In this document: one piece after another, positions 23,181 to 32,683 of the stretch | Layout: each line of letters starts with the position of its first letter | How positions within the stretch are numbered: position 1 is the first letter of the stretch | DNA from: Euwallacea fornicatus | Taxonomy: Eukaryota; Arthropoda; Insecta; Coleoptera; Curculionidae | DNA: 64,000 nucleotides | Assembly (NCBI RefSeq): GCF_040115645.1 | Contig: NC_089547.1 | Span: 3,100,001-3,164,000, forward strand | Reading direction: 5' to 3' | Program-made: the position numbers and the translations under genes | Notes under the pieces: model-generated | Told to the model about the DNA's origin: nothing | The model's input: only the letters and a program-made list of their open reading frames with translations | Databases searched by the model: none

Positions 23181-24358
23181 ATGGAAGGAGTTATTACCAC
23201 CATAAGCGGCCTGAAACGTCCTGCTGCATCACCCAGTTCTTCCCCCAACAAAAAAACCAATTTTGTGGGAATTTCCCCTTTAAAGGAGCTTACTAATGTT
23301 AAAACGCCCGTTGACAGGCCGTTTAGGGTATCCATTGAGGGCAACATAGGTGCGGGTAAATCTACATTGATCAAGTATTTCCAGGGCATGGAGGGTATCG
23401 AAACCTATGCAGTGAGTTAGAACACAGAGAAATTAATTTAGAGAGTTCGTTTGAATTTTTAGGAACCAATCGATTGGTGGCGAAATGTGGATGGACATAA
23501 TCTGTTGGAGCTTATGTATACAGACATAACTCAATGGCTTAAAGTTTTTCAAAGTTATGTACAATTCACTAGACTCAGCGTTCAAACAACTGCCCCAAAG
23601 GACAGCAACACTAGGGTGCAAATGTTCGAAAGGTATATTTACTCCTTAAAGCACTAGTCAGCCAGGGCAAAAATTGACATTTTTTTAGATCGCTTCAAAA
23701 CAACAGATTTTGTTTTATGGAGCAAGCATTTGAAAATGGATACCTCCATGCTGCAGATTACGATGTATTGGATAAATGGTATAGATGGATAAGGGCCAAT
23801 GTGGATATTAGTCTAGACTTGATTGGTGAGGATAATGTTCAATTTATTAGGAGTTTTAAGCTGTTATAAGTTTGTTATAGTATATTTGAGAAGTTCACCT
23901 GAAGTAGTTTTCGAAAGAGTACAAGCCAGAGGCCGCCCCGAAGAAGCTGGTCTGTCCTTGGAGTATTTGAAGCAACTGCACGATAGCCACGAGCAGTGGC
24001 TCATGACTGATGATGAAAGGTAAATGTTAAGTAACGATGTGACTGTATAAGATATGACGATTTTGATGGTTTCTTTTTTAAGGAACAGGTATGATGTATT
24101 AACATGTTTTCATAGGTTCAATACCATTCCTGTTTTGGTGCTAGACGCTGATAAGACTCTAGGAGAAATTGTACAGCAATACAAGGAAAATGAGAACAAA
24201 ATACTTGGTGAGTGCGTAATGAATTAACAGGGCTCTTAAATCAAATGGTTCGTTCTTGTTTTCTTATCATTTCCTTTCTTTTAGGCTATGAGAAGAAGGG
24301 AATCCAGAAAGTTGAACGCGAAACCAAGGAAAAAGTTAAGAAGGTTTTACATCTGTAG
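23181..24358 (+). CDS. dnk: Deoxynucleoside kinase (dNK/TK2 family)
   Basis: Phosphorylates deoxynucleosides to monophosphates in nucleotide salvage. Exons: 23181-23411, 23463-23632, 23689-23825, 23881-24019, 24116-24207 and 24285-24358; 280 residues. The start is an ATG in an ideal context (ACCACCATGG). Residues 1-45 form an extension with a bipartite basic motif (KR-PAASPSSSPN-KK, residues 12-25) before the P-loop GNIGAGKST (54-62). The EPIDWWRNV block, the FERS motif (Glu133-Arg134-Ser135), the LRSSPEV strand, the Arg-rich lid (ARGRPEEAG) and the PVLVLDADKTL strand all match the family. An alternative in-frame acceptor at 24082 would add 11 residues before the last strand. The C-terminus is Lys-rich. 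Resembles the single multisubstrate kinase of Drosophila. Confidence 0.93.
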
Positions 24359-25413
24359 GAGGATAAACGTTAAGCATAAAGTATTGCCGTACTATACCAA
24401 TGAGAATCAAGATTTAAATTTATATAAAAATATTTTTTACGTTGCATATCATAGGAGGAAAATGAATTATTTCTATACAAAAATGTAGGGGTTATATTTT
24501 ACCAAACCATTTAACCATGCAGGGTGCAGCAGTAAGTATCTCATGGGACATCCACCATATTGAGATTCCTGTTATTACAATATACCATATACAGTAAACT
24601 ATTTGTTAAAATTCTCGGACGTGTTCTGTTGAATTAGCCCTGCATTTAGCCTGTTTTACTTTTTCATGATGTGCTAGGTTGATTATGTGGAAAATTTCAA
24701 CCGCGTTTAGTGTTATTACAACTATATTCTGTTTGTAATGCTAAAGTTCCTCGTCGGTCAATATTTTCTTCCCCACCCTGATTTGGACGTTTCTCTGTTC
24801 GCACTGGAAAACCTATTCGAAACTGGTCCTGCCTAGCAGAAAGGCGCCTGTAACACCTGCGCGAAGTCCTCAGGATACGTTTTATGGTGTTTGAAATCTC
24901 ATTAAACAAAGTTCGTCGTTACGGCAGTACTCTTAATTGAGATTTATTCTTAAATTCCCATTAAGCTTTAGTAGAGCATTTCCTTTGATTCCGTCCTAAA
25001 GCGTCCCATTCTACATATTATGAAATCAATTAATCTAAACTTTTGAGTGTAAGTGTTCCTTCTTGTGAATGATTTAATGGAGTAGGCAGAACCGCTATGC
25101 GAAAATGCGTTTCAAATTGATAATTAATTTAAATAATAATGATAAACAAAAAAAAATCTTAACCCCATTTTTACCGTGTTGTCAAAATAAACATTTTTAA
25201 AAATAGTTCCATGTAACAAAGTTTGATCACATCTTTTTCATGAGTTATAATAAATTCTTTGAAATAATACTGTAAATCTGTAGGGCTTTCAGCATATGTA
25301 AGTTGGTAGTAAGCACCACAATATAGAATAACTTCAGCAAACCCTGAATTTCCTGCCAATACATACAATATTATATTAAACAAAAATTTCAATAGAGTCA
25401 ATGCACAAAATAT
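24359..25413. other. Convergent spacer, dNK and ZNHIT1
   Basis: Holds the 3' UTRs of the two convergent genes. A GCAGGGTGCAG motif near 24,519 and TTAGCCCTGCATTT near 24,636 might be the ends of a very small, decayed transposon. The minus-strand frame at 25,171-25,401 has no ATG and was not accepted. Confidence 0.4.
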
Positions 25414-26015
25414 TCAACCTGCCCATTTTAAACATCTAGTATCCATATGAGTTTCCATACATCTAATACTACAATATCTAGTCCCACAGGACAAACAGCT
25501 ATAATGTCCTAAAAAGCCACACACAGCACAAAAATGTCTTGGAGGCAACTGTGACTCTTCACATTGTATATCCATGTAGGAAGGTCTTCGTTTTGACTCA
25601 GATTCAGATTGGTCTTCATCCACCAGTTGTTGGAAATTTTTGCGATATTTAAATTGATAGTAATCAACTAAAAAAATATTTGAAACAAAGAAAAATAGGG
25701 AAAATTTCTGTTTAGATATGAAATAATCTAATCAAAACCTTCAATACAGGACATTTTTCAATAAATTTTGTTCTTACCTGTTCGCTCCCTTTTTTTGTTT
25801 CTTCCAGACCTCTGTTCCAAGTTATCTTCAAATTTAGGCACCTTCTTACTCATCACCAAATCAGCATGTGGATCATCATGATAATTATCTGATTCCAACA
25901 TCTCCATTACCTTCCTCTGACGCCTTTTCCGTTGCGTCTCATCAATGACGCGCCTTTTGTCATGCTCCTTGAGCCGACTAGAACCACGCTGCTGAGTCCC
26001 TTTTGAGATAGTCAT
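25414..26015 (-). CDS. ZNHIT1: Zinc finger HIT domain-containing protein 1
   Basis: A subunit of the SRCAP/SWR1-type chromatin remodeller that deposits histone H2A.Z. Exons (minus): 26015-25778 and 25667-25414, joined in phase 1, giving 163 residues (human 154). The N-terminal half is highly charged (RLKEHDKRRVIDETQRKRR), with the conserved SDNYHDDPHADL block and the YRKNFQQL segment after the junction. The C-terminal HIT zinc finger has Cys126, Cys129, Cys137, Cys140, Cys145, Cys149, His153 and Cys158, ending in CLKWAG as in the family (human CLKWTV). The start codon lies only 59 bp downstream of the GTF2H5 stop on the same strand. Confidence 0.95.
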
Positions 26016-26053
26016 AGTGGGCTTTTTAAACGAAATCTTGGAAGTTTATGATA

Positions 26054-26059
26054 TTTATT
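26054..26059 (-). terminator. Polyadenylation signal of GTF2H5
   Basis: AATAAA on the minus strand, about 16 nt after the GTF2H5 stop codon and about 40 nt before the ZNHIT1 ATG. Cleavage 10-30 nt later would place the GTF2H5 3' end almost on the ZNHIT1 start codon, so the two transcripts must abut or overlap. Confidence 0.6.
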
Positions 26060-26074
26060 GACATATAAAAATAT

Positions 26075-27580
26075 TTAGTTTCCTTTTTCAGCTAATGGGA
26101 AACTGATTTGATCTAATAAATCATCAATTTTTGCCTGTAGAATTTCTAAAATGTCAGCAGAGATGAAAAGATGATGTTCATCTAATTCTTGGATAATGAA
26201 TTTTCGCCCTAGTTTTAGTGTCTCGTCTAAGTACAATAAAAATTGTTTCATAGCAGGGTCACTGCAAAAAAAAAAAAATTTTAATTACCTTAAAACATTA
26301 CAGTTACAGCAATAATTTATGTGGGAACAGTACAGCTCAACATCTTTTAAAATTTATAGTTTCTAGAGGGAAAAAGGGGAAATAAATTTGCTTGTTAAAC
26401 TATTCCCAACATTTGACTATACTGTCACTTTTCTCTTTTCATAGAGAAACTTCAACCATGTCTAAAAAAGGAGTGAGCTTAGAAGAAAAGAAATCTCGAA
26501 TGTTGGACCTTTTATATGAAACTGGTGAATGTTATCAATTGAAGGTATTCTATTTCTCTACCTATAACATGTCATATTGTAATTACATATCATAGGAATT
26601 AGAGAAACTTGCCCCAAAGCTTAAAGGTGTAGTGGCAAATTCAGTTAAAGATGTAATTCAAAGATTACTAGACGATGGATTAATAGAGTCTGATAAACTT
26701 GGCAACTCTATATTTTTTTGGGCATTCCCAGGGTGAGTTTAAACTGTATTTGCACAAAATAACTGTCACAAAACTTTCAGTAAAGTCTTAAAAGCGAATA
26801 AAAGAAAATTGGAGGAGGTTAATATACAATATGAAAATACTTCTAAAAAGCTCAAATTAATGGAAACTACTATACAACATGCTTCTGTAAATGAAGAAGA
26901 AAGTGCATTGAGTCAAACATTAACTGAAATAACTGCCTTAGAAATAGATATTGCAACCCTAAAGAAAAAGTTGGATGAGATGAAGGAAAATGATCCTCAC
27001 AAGTTTGATGATATGAAGGAAAAAACAAAAGTGATGTTTTAAAATTAAGAGAAAATTTGTTGAAAATTGTGAATGCCTTTATAGGGACTTAGAGAAGCTG
27101 TTAATCGCTGGACAGATAACATATTTGCTGTTAAAACATGGTGCAAAAAGAAGTTCTTTATGGATGATAAAACTTTGGACAAACAATTTGGGATACCTGA
27201 AGACCTAGACTATGTTGAATAGAATATAAACATAAGTTCAAAGAAGAATGGAATATTTATCAAATTTGGTCAATATGTAATTCATGAACTGATTAATTAA
27301 GTATATGAATAAATATAGAATTTATTAGTGTTTATTGTTTCTTTGAAAGCAACATATATATTACAAACGAGTCAATCACATGGTGTACTCATAAAAAAAT
27401 AACGAAACAGACTGTACACTTGAAAATACGGCCTATGGAAGGGCTCAAACTACAAAGCCTCCTTTAAAACTTGCATGTGATGTGTCGGGCTGCAAATGGC
27501 TAAGTATGAAGTAACAGCAATTTATAACAATTACATGTGACTCACCATTTAACCAAAACTCCTTTCATAACATTAACCAT
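26075..27580 (-). CDS. GTF2H5: TFIIH subunit GTF2H5 (TFB5/p8/TTDA)
   Basis: The smallest subunit of TFIIH; it stabilises the complex and stimulates XPB in nucleotide excision repair and transcription. Two exons on the minus strand: 27580-27546 encodes MVNVMKGVLVK plus two bases, and 26261-26075 encodes the rest. They join across a codon to give Cys-Asp-Pro-Ala-Met-Lys-Gln-Phe, the family signature. Total 73 residues (human 71). Later blocks GRKFIIQELDEHHLF and KIDDLLDQISFPL match closely. Residue 11 is Lys where human and fly have Glu. The donor is TG/GTGAGT and the acceptor a poly-T tract ending TTTGCAG. The 1284-nt intron contains the whole MND1 coding region on the opposite strand. Confidence 0.93.
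26458..27222 (+). CDS. MND1: Meiotic nuclear division protein 1
   Basis: Partners with HOP2/PSMC3IP to stimulate DMC1/RAD51 strand exchange in meiotic recombination. Exons: 26458-26544, 26596-26732, 26781-27030 and 27085-27222, in phases 0, 2 and 0; 203 residues (human 205). The N-terminus is a winged-helix domain (MSKKGVSLEEKKSRML, then SVKDVIQRLLDDGLIESDKL and the FFWAFPG turn). A coiled coil follows through the middle. The C-terminus is the conserved NRWTDNIFAVKTW segment and the FGIPEDLDYVE end. The third donor (AAA/GTGATG) is weak, but the frame and family alignment require it. All introns are short (48-54 nt). AATAAA at 27308. Entirely inside the GTF2H5 intron, antisense to it. Confidence 0.93.
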
Positions 27581-28250
27581 TTTCACATATTTGGTTTCCC
27601 TCCTTCAGTTTTATGGTGGTAAAACGTTAAAATACAATTTGTCCCGAAGAAACAATTTTCAAAAATTAATATTTGGTATCTCTACAAGACAAAACCAAAA
27701 TTGTACCTGTTGTGACGTACGTCAAAGTGTTTGGCATGTAACAATTTTTATTTATTATGTTATGATTAATAGTAAAAGAAATGAAAGAGTGTTCGATAAG
27801 CGGAATTTAAACGTAATGATCTTAGAGCAGGGTGTTGCTGTATGGAATATCGCGTACGAAATTTACTATCTTAGATCCTTGACCACCAAATGTTTATTGC
27901 GATTCAGTTTTCTAACGAATATATTTATGTTGAAAATAAGAACTTCGATGAAAGGCTATAAAGCAAAACGAATGTTGATATCATCCTTCTCCGCACACAC
28001 TGAGTACATACATTCTGAACTCTCCCATTACAGTCTAAGTCACATTGACGCTGTTAGTTGTCAATTCATATTTACAATTTTGTACTTGCAGAGCTGATAT
28101 AAAAATAAAGATATGCTAAGAGAAAGTTCTTAACATTTTGATTGATAAAATTCGTTAAAAGTAAATTAACACGCAACAAATATTTCCTACATAGTGTAAG
28201 TTCATAAGGTAATACAGGAATAACATAAATTTTCATTTTTTACCAAAAAA
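27581..28250. promoter_or_regulatory. Divergent promoter, GTF2H5 and SMNDC1
   Basis: A 670-bp gap between the minus-strand GTF2H5 ATG and the plus-strand SMNDC1 ATG, so it should hold both promoters and 5' UTRs. The 186-codon plus-strand frame at 27,537-28,097 covers the GTF2H5 first exon antisense, has no known similarity and is probably chance. No TATA box with good spacing was seen, as is common for housekeeping genes. Confidence 0.4.
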
Positions 28251-28985
28251 ATGAGTGATGAATTACAGAACTATCAGCTGCAGCTACAACAAGTTGAAGC
28301 TGCATTGCTTACAGATCCCCACAATGAGGAACTGAAAAAGCTTAAAATCGACTTGGAAGAAGTAATAGATCTTACATTAGACCTAAAAAACAAAGCCGAA
28401 GAAGCGGCTAATTTGCCAGAATATACTGAACCTGTGGGAATAGTTGAAGATGATGAGATTACAAGATCTCTACTTGCAGTGGAAGAGTTTGTTGCTAGAA
28501 ACAGGGCGAAGAAGATGTGGAGATTGGGAGATGTGTGCATGGCCAAATGGAGTGAAAATGGACAATATTATGAAGCCAAAATTGATGCAATTCAATCGGA
28601 CGGCCAAGTGAATGTCACATTTGAAGCATATAAAAACAGAGGTGTAACTACACTTGGAGAGTTAAAGGAGTTCACTATGCAGAAACGGGCAACAGATACA
28701 GACAGATTTAAAAAGAACAAAATTAACAAGGAATATTTGAAAAAGAAGAAATTGAAGAAACAGATGAGATTTAAAGAAATGGAAGAGGAGCGAGAGCAGG
28801 ACAAAAAGAAGTGGCTGGCATTTGCAAATAAAGCTGTTAAAACCAAAAAGAGTGGGTTGAACACAAAGAGTATCTTTGCATCCCCTGAGAGTGTTAATGG
28901 TAGAGTAGGCATTGGTACTTGTGGGATCAGTGGAAAACCCATGACAGAATTTTCAACTGCTGAGAAGTGGAGAAAAGGACAGTAA
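28251..28985 (+). CDS. SMNDC1: Survival motor neuron domain-containing 1 (SPF30)
   Basis: A Tudor-domain splicing factor needed for assembly of the spliceosome and for U4/U6.U5 tri-snRNP entry. It is encoded by one coding exon of 244 residues (human 238). The N-terminal part is a coiled coil (QNYQLQLQQVEAALL...LKKLKIDLEEV). The Tudor domain spans about residues 88-140 (MWRLGDVCMAKWSENGQYYEAKI, VNVTFEAYKN), with the aromatic residues expected to bind dimethyl-arginine. The C-terminal half is Lys-rich and helical, including a nuclear-type basic run (KKKKLKKQ), and ends with the conserved SIFASPESVNGRVGIGTCG segment. Kozak context is good (AAAAAAATGAGT). Confidence 0.95.
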   Translation: MSDELQNYQLQLQQVEAALLTDPHNEELKKLKIDLEEVIDLTLDLKNKAEEAANLPEYTEPVGIVEDDEITRSLLAVEEFVARNRAKKMWRLGDVCMAKWSENGQYYEAKIDAIQSDGQVNVTFEAYKNRGVTTLGELKEFTMQKRATDTDRFKKNKINKEYLKKKKLKKQMRFKEMEEEREQDKKKWLAFANKAVKTKKSGLNTKSIFASPESVNGRVGIGTCGISGKPMTEFSTAEKWRKGQ

Positions 28986-29512
28986 AGGGACTGATAGAGA
29001 CAGTAATGTGTTTCGATTTTAATTAATAATTTGCTTAGCACGTTCTTAATCTTTGTAAAAAGTAATATGAAATATAGTGTATTTACTTTAATTTGATATT
29101 TTGTTTTTGCTTTTCTTTTAATTGGTACTTAAATTATTTCCTTCTTTATGACTATTGGTTTTCTATGTTCAGTATTAAATGGATACCTTATAGATAGGCA
29201 CAAAGATTGCAATTTTCTATTAGAAATTTTGATTTAATACTAATTATCTATATAATTATCATGAATGAACTTAGGCAAATTTTAATTAAAAACATTGATT
29301 CATATTCTACATTCTCTTCATTTAAGTTTGTATATCTCTGTCTCTTCTAGAGTATGGTGTCCTTGTAAATTGGAAAGAGATAAACAGTATCCGATCTGAT
29401 TTATAACATAACCTTAATTATCTATTCTCATATACAATTTTTTTTTAGTCTGATAGTGATTTCAATTTTTAAATACACATAACAACGTTTGGAATTAGTA
29501 ATATCTAAAATA
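28986..29512. other. Spacer, SMNDC1 3' UTR and NFU1 promoter
   Basis: AT-rich 527-bp gap between two same-strand genes. No coding similarity or repeat recognised. Confidence 0.45.
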
Positions 29513-30933
29513 ATGTTTAGAAAGTTTTCAATAAACATGTGGAAAAATTTACTAAGTCCTTCCAATGTAAACAACATTTTAAAAGTAGCCCCAACATTCA
29601 GGGGGATACTTAAAAAGTATGTCTCATTTTATAGACATGAACCCTGTTCTAAACCGTAATCCCGATTTTTCGTAGTACTACTCGCAAATACTGGAAAACT
29701 CCACATCCGCGTCTCATTTCTACATCTAACATCAATTCAATGTTTGTTCAAACACAAGAAACCCCAAACCCAAATAGTTTAAAGTTCTTACCAGGTGTTA
29801 AAGTCCTCGAAAATGGACAAACAATAGATTTCCCAAAAGCACAGGATGCCTATTGCTCTCCTTTAGCAAAGTTGCTATTCCGAATTGATGGAGTGAAAAG
29901 TGTTTTCTTAGGACCTGATTTTATTACAATTACAAAAGCAGACGAAGAAGTTGAGTGGAAAATAATTAAGCCGGAAATTTTTGCTACTGTTATGGATTTT
30001 TTCGCCTCAAATTTGCCTGTTCTTAATGAAGCAAAGCCCAATTCTGATACTCGTAAGTTAGAATTGATGTTTTGTTAAAATTATGGGATATAAGAAGTAT
30101 AAATGTAGGGAAAAAAAGAGGTGGGTATATGACATTAAAACCATCCTAAGTGGAACATTTTGTACATTTATAAATTATTATTTATTATATATTTTGTTGT
30201 GTGTGTTAAATCGATAGTTATTTTGCATGTATATTTACATTATAACTTTAACACCTGGTTCATGTGAAATTTCAGATAAATAGAAATACTTTCATTTCAT
30301 CCTTCACTATACTAAATTCATCTCATAAGTTTTCTTAAGTGTAAGTGTTCGTAAATCGATTTTCAAATTTGAAAAACCTGCGTGTTGTTAAAACAATATC
30401 TAGGTTCAATTTCCCACATCATTACCTCATATTTCAGAAATCAATGATGGTGATGATGAGACTGTGCAGATGATAAAAGAATTACTAGATACGCGAATAC
30501 GTCCCACAGTTCAGGAAGATGGAGGTAAGCAAGCTGTAGTTTCATGTCACTGCTTCATTATTCTATGCAGTTGGTTGTTTAATGTAACTCCAAAGGTGTC
30601 GCACTTTTCTAAATTTCATTGCGTTTATTTGAAATGTTTGAGTCACTATTTATCATCAATTAATATGAAACTGAAATTCTCCATTCGTTTTTTCTAGGAG
30701 ATATCATTTTTATGGGCTATGAGGATGGAGTAGTAAAACTAAAAATGCAAGGGTCATGTTCAAGCTGTCCGAGCTCGGTTGTAACATTGAAAAACGGCGT
30801 GCAAAACATGCTACAATTTTATATACCTGAAGTGGTAGCTGTGGAACAGGTGAATGATGCCTCAGATGATTTATCTGAGAAGGTTTTCGAGGAAATTGAC
30901 TCGAAAATTAAGCAAAAGACTGGAGAAACTTAG
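29513..30933 (+). CDS. NFU1: NFU1 iron-sulfur cluster scaffold, mitochondrial
   Basis: Delivers 4Fe-4S clusters to lipoyl synthase and respiratory enzymes in mitochondria. Exons: 29513-29616, 29676-30052, 30438-30524 and 30698-30933, phases 2, 1 and 1; 267 residues. The N-terminus is basic with no acidic residues in its first 35 positions (MFRKFSINMWKNLL...), fitting a mitochondrial presequence; Met9 is an alternative start. The Nfu_N domain begins with FVQTQETPNPNSLKFLPG, and the C-terminal NifU-like domain has RPTVQEDGG and the cluster-binding CSSC (Cys210, Cys213). The tail is acidic then Lys-rich. Confidence 0.95.
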
Positions 30934-31115
30934 GAGTTTAATTGAAATCTTTTCATTAGATAAATTAAAATGTGTCTCTAGATAAAGCAACATGTGTTTA
31001 CATGAAAATATCGATCCTTCATGGCCTCTCTAAAGTAATTTGCTGTATATATACTTTGATTTAAATGAAATGCGTTGATTTCATGAAAACCTCTTATTAC
31101 TGCAAATTTATGTAA

Positions 31116-31811
31116 CTATAGGTTAAATGAAAATGAACAGGAACAAGAACTTTTCGTATCGTTAGATCTGTTCTTTAAATATTTATCAAGGCATACTTTA
31201 TGCAGGGGATTTTCGATCTTCAAAGCAGGATCCAAATCTGGCAGTGCATCTTCAATTCTCCAGAACAGTGCCTTAATATTATACCCACATTTTGTACTAC
31301 TTTCTATGAAAATAATATCCAGTGCTCTTGCCAATTTCTCGGCCTTTTCTGTGGGCACTTCTCGCGTGTTCTCTAAATCAATCTTCCGACCGAAAAGTTA
31401 GCAGAACTTCTAATATAATCACTAGTTCTTACCTTATTCCTAACTAGAACTAAAATCACTTGATTCTCTCTTTCCTTGCGCGCACATATTCAATCTATCG
31501 AGAGGTCAGTTCAAACGAGTTGAAATTTGTTATGTCGTAGGTCACTGCTGCAACGTGCGAGTCTTTTATGTATGAAGGTATTAACGATCTAAATCTCTTC
31601 TGCTCGGCTATATCTCAAAACTGAAGGCGGACAGTTTTATTTTGCAAATGGTTTTTCACAGGAAATCGATGCCAATGGTGGCTTGGTACTAGGCGTCGAA
31701 GTTGTCGTACATGAAGCCAATAATCATGGAGGTCTTGCCAGTACTCTGCTCCTCCAAGAAAACTAGTTTATAATTTTTTAATTCCTGGCAATGGGCTCTT
31801 TTCGCACGAAT
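31116..31811 (-). pseudogene. Rab6-like GTPase pseudogene
   Basis: Minus-strand similarity to Rab6 runs almost full length. It begins with KLVFLEEQSTGKTSM (G1 region; Gly to Glu change), then YQATIGIDFL (switch I), AEQKRFRSLIPSYIKDS (switch II, altered from AGQERF), YDITNFNSFE, VRNK for the NKxD motif, and FIESSTKCGYN for the SAK motif. At least four in-frame stops, several replacing Trp or Ser/Thr codons, and one frameshift break the frame. Only the last segment (31116-31358) is still open. A 55-nt intron-like stretch (GTAAGA...AG) interrupts the copy right after VRNK, so it arose by DNA duplication rather than by reverse transcription. The tail keeps a CSC motif like the Rab6 CxC prenylation site. 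Confidence 0.85.
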
Positions 31812-32383
31812 TTCTCATTTTAAAATTGAAGGAAATGTTGAGGTTTGACGTTTGATCTCAGCCATTACTGTCAAATAGTTTGTATCGTCATTTGTTTAAG
31901 GATGAATTTGCCATGTAAGTTCTTAGTGATGGTTCCTTTTAGGGCTGATGCCTCAAAATTCTGGTATTTTTAGCCAGAAAGAAATATCCATTGGAATGTA
32001 GAAACAAAAATGGAGACTTTGGCAGTTTCGGGGTTCCCATTGAAATTATTTTCCGGGCAATGTTGCCAGTAGGATATCTTGAGGTTAATGCGAATTTCCT
32101 CGTTTATCTTCTATTTTCATGACTCAATTTTTTAAAGTTGCAAATATATATCCGCACTATGTATTTCAGTTTTTATAATGTCTCATTACAGTAAACTCAC
32201 CAAGGTTGCTGGTGATAAATATTTAAAATTCACACAGTTGCCACGTATTTTCTTCAATCATTTTCTACGTACAAATACACACCCCCAAACTGGTTACCGA
32301 TCGGAGGTGACAAACAACGCAAGATGAGAAAATATTACATCACCTAAATAAATAGCAGTCACGCAATAAATGTCCGCATTTAA

Positions 32384-32395
32384 TGTTTGTTGATA
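32384..32395 (+). promoter_or_regulatory. Forkhead-type site upstream of 4E-BP
   Basis: TGTTTGTTGATA, the reverse complement of TATCAACAAACA, fits forkhead (FOXO/FOXA) consensus sites. It lies about 270-280 bp upstream of the predicted start of transcription of 4E-BP, whose fly orthologue Thor is a known FOXO target. Binding here is inferred. Confidence 0.35.
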
Positions 32396-32624
32396 TCACA
32401 GATACGCATCTCGCATAAGTAACTTCGACGCAAAACGCAAAAATACGGTAAGAACGCACAGAAAGTATGATAACGACCACCTTGGAATGGTCGATTTTCC
32501 GTCAAATTGGCATCGTGGCCGGAAATTATGCGCATATCGTCGGTTTAAAAAATAACACCGCGAAAACCGTGTGTGTAGTATCGTATTTTGAGTGCGGCTG
32601 ATAAGCTGGAATTAGGTCGCTCTC

Positions 32625-32666
32625 TATAATATAAACCTTTGAGGTTCCTAATTTTGCTGGTCAGTC
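32625..32666 (+). promoter_or_regulatory. Core promoter of 4E-BP: TATA plus TCAGTC initiator
   Basis: Overlapping TATA boxes (TATAATATAAA, 32625-32635) are followed by the arthropod initiator TCAGTC at 32661-32666. The A of the initiator is 33 nt from the start of TATAAA, close to the normal 30-31. Transcription from there gives a 5' UTR of about 21 nt before the ATG at 32684. Such focused promoters suit inducible genes. Confidence 0.6.
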
Positions 32667-32683
32667 AAATTGCAATAGAAGAC

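Noticed and set aside
24516..24655. GCAGGGTG / CCCTGCA pair as a tiny MITE
   Set aside because: The matching arms are under 10 bp and no target duplication is visible.
25171..25401. 76-codon minus-strand frame just downstream of ZNHIT1
   Set aside because: No ATG (opens with TTG), no family, and it sits in the expected ZNHIT1 3' UTR; possible but unsupported as an exon.
26287..26360. GTF2H5 first exon immediately upstream of exon 2
   Set aside because: It would need an intron of about 20 nt and encodes no MVNV start; the exact family start was found at 27546-27580.
27537..28097. 186-codon plus-strand frame between GTF2H5 and SMNDC1
   Set aside because: It runs antisense over the GTF2H5 first exon, has no recognisable domain and looks like chance in a divergent promoter region.
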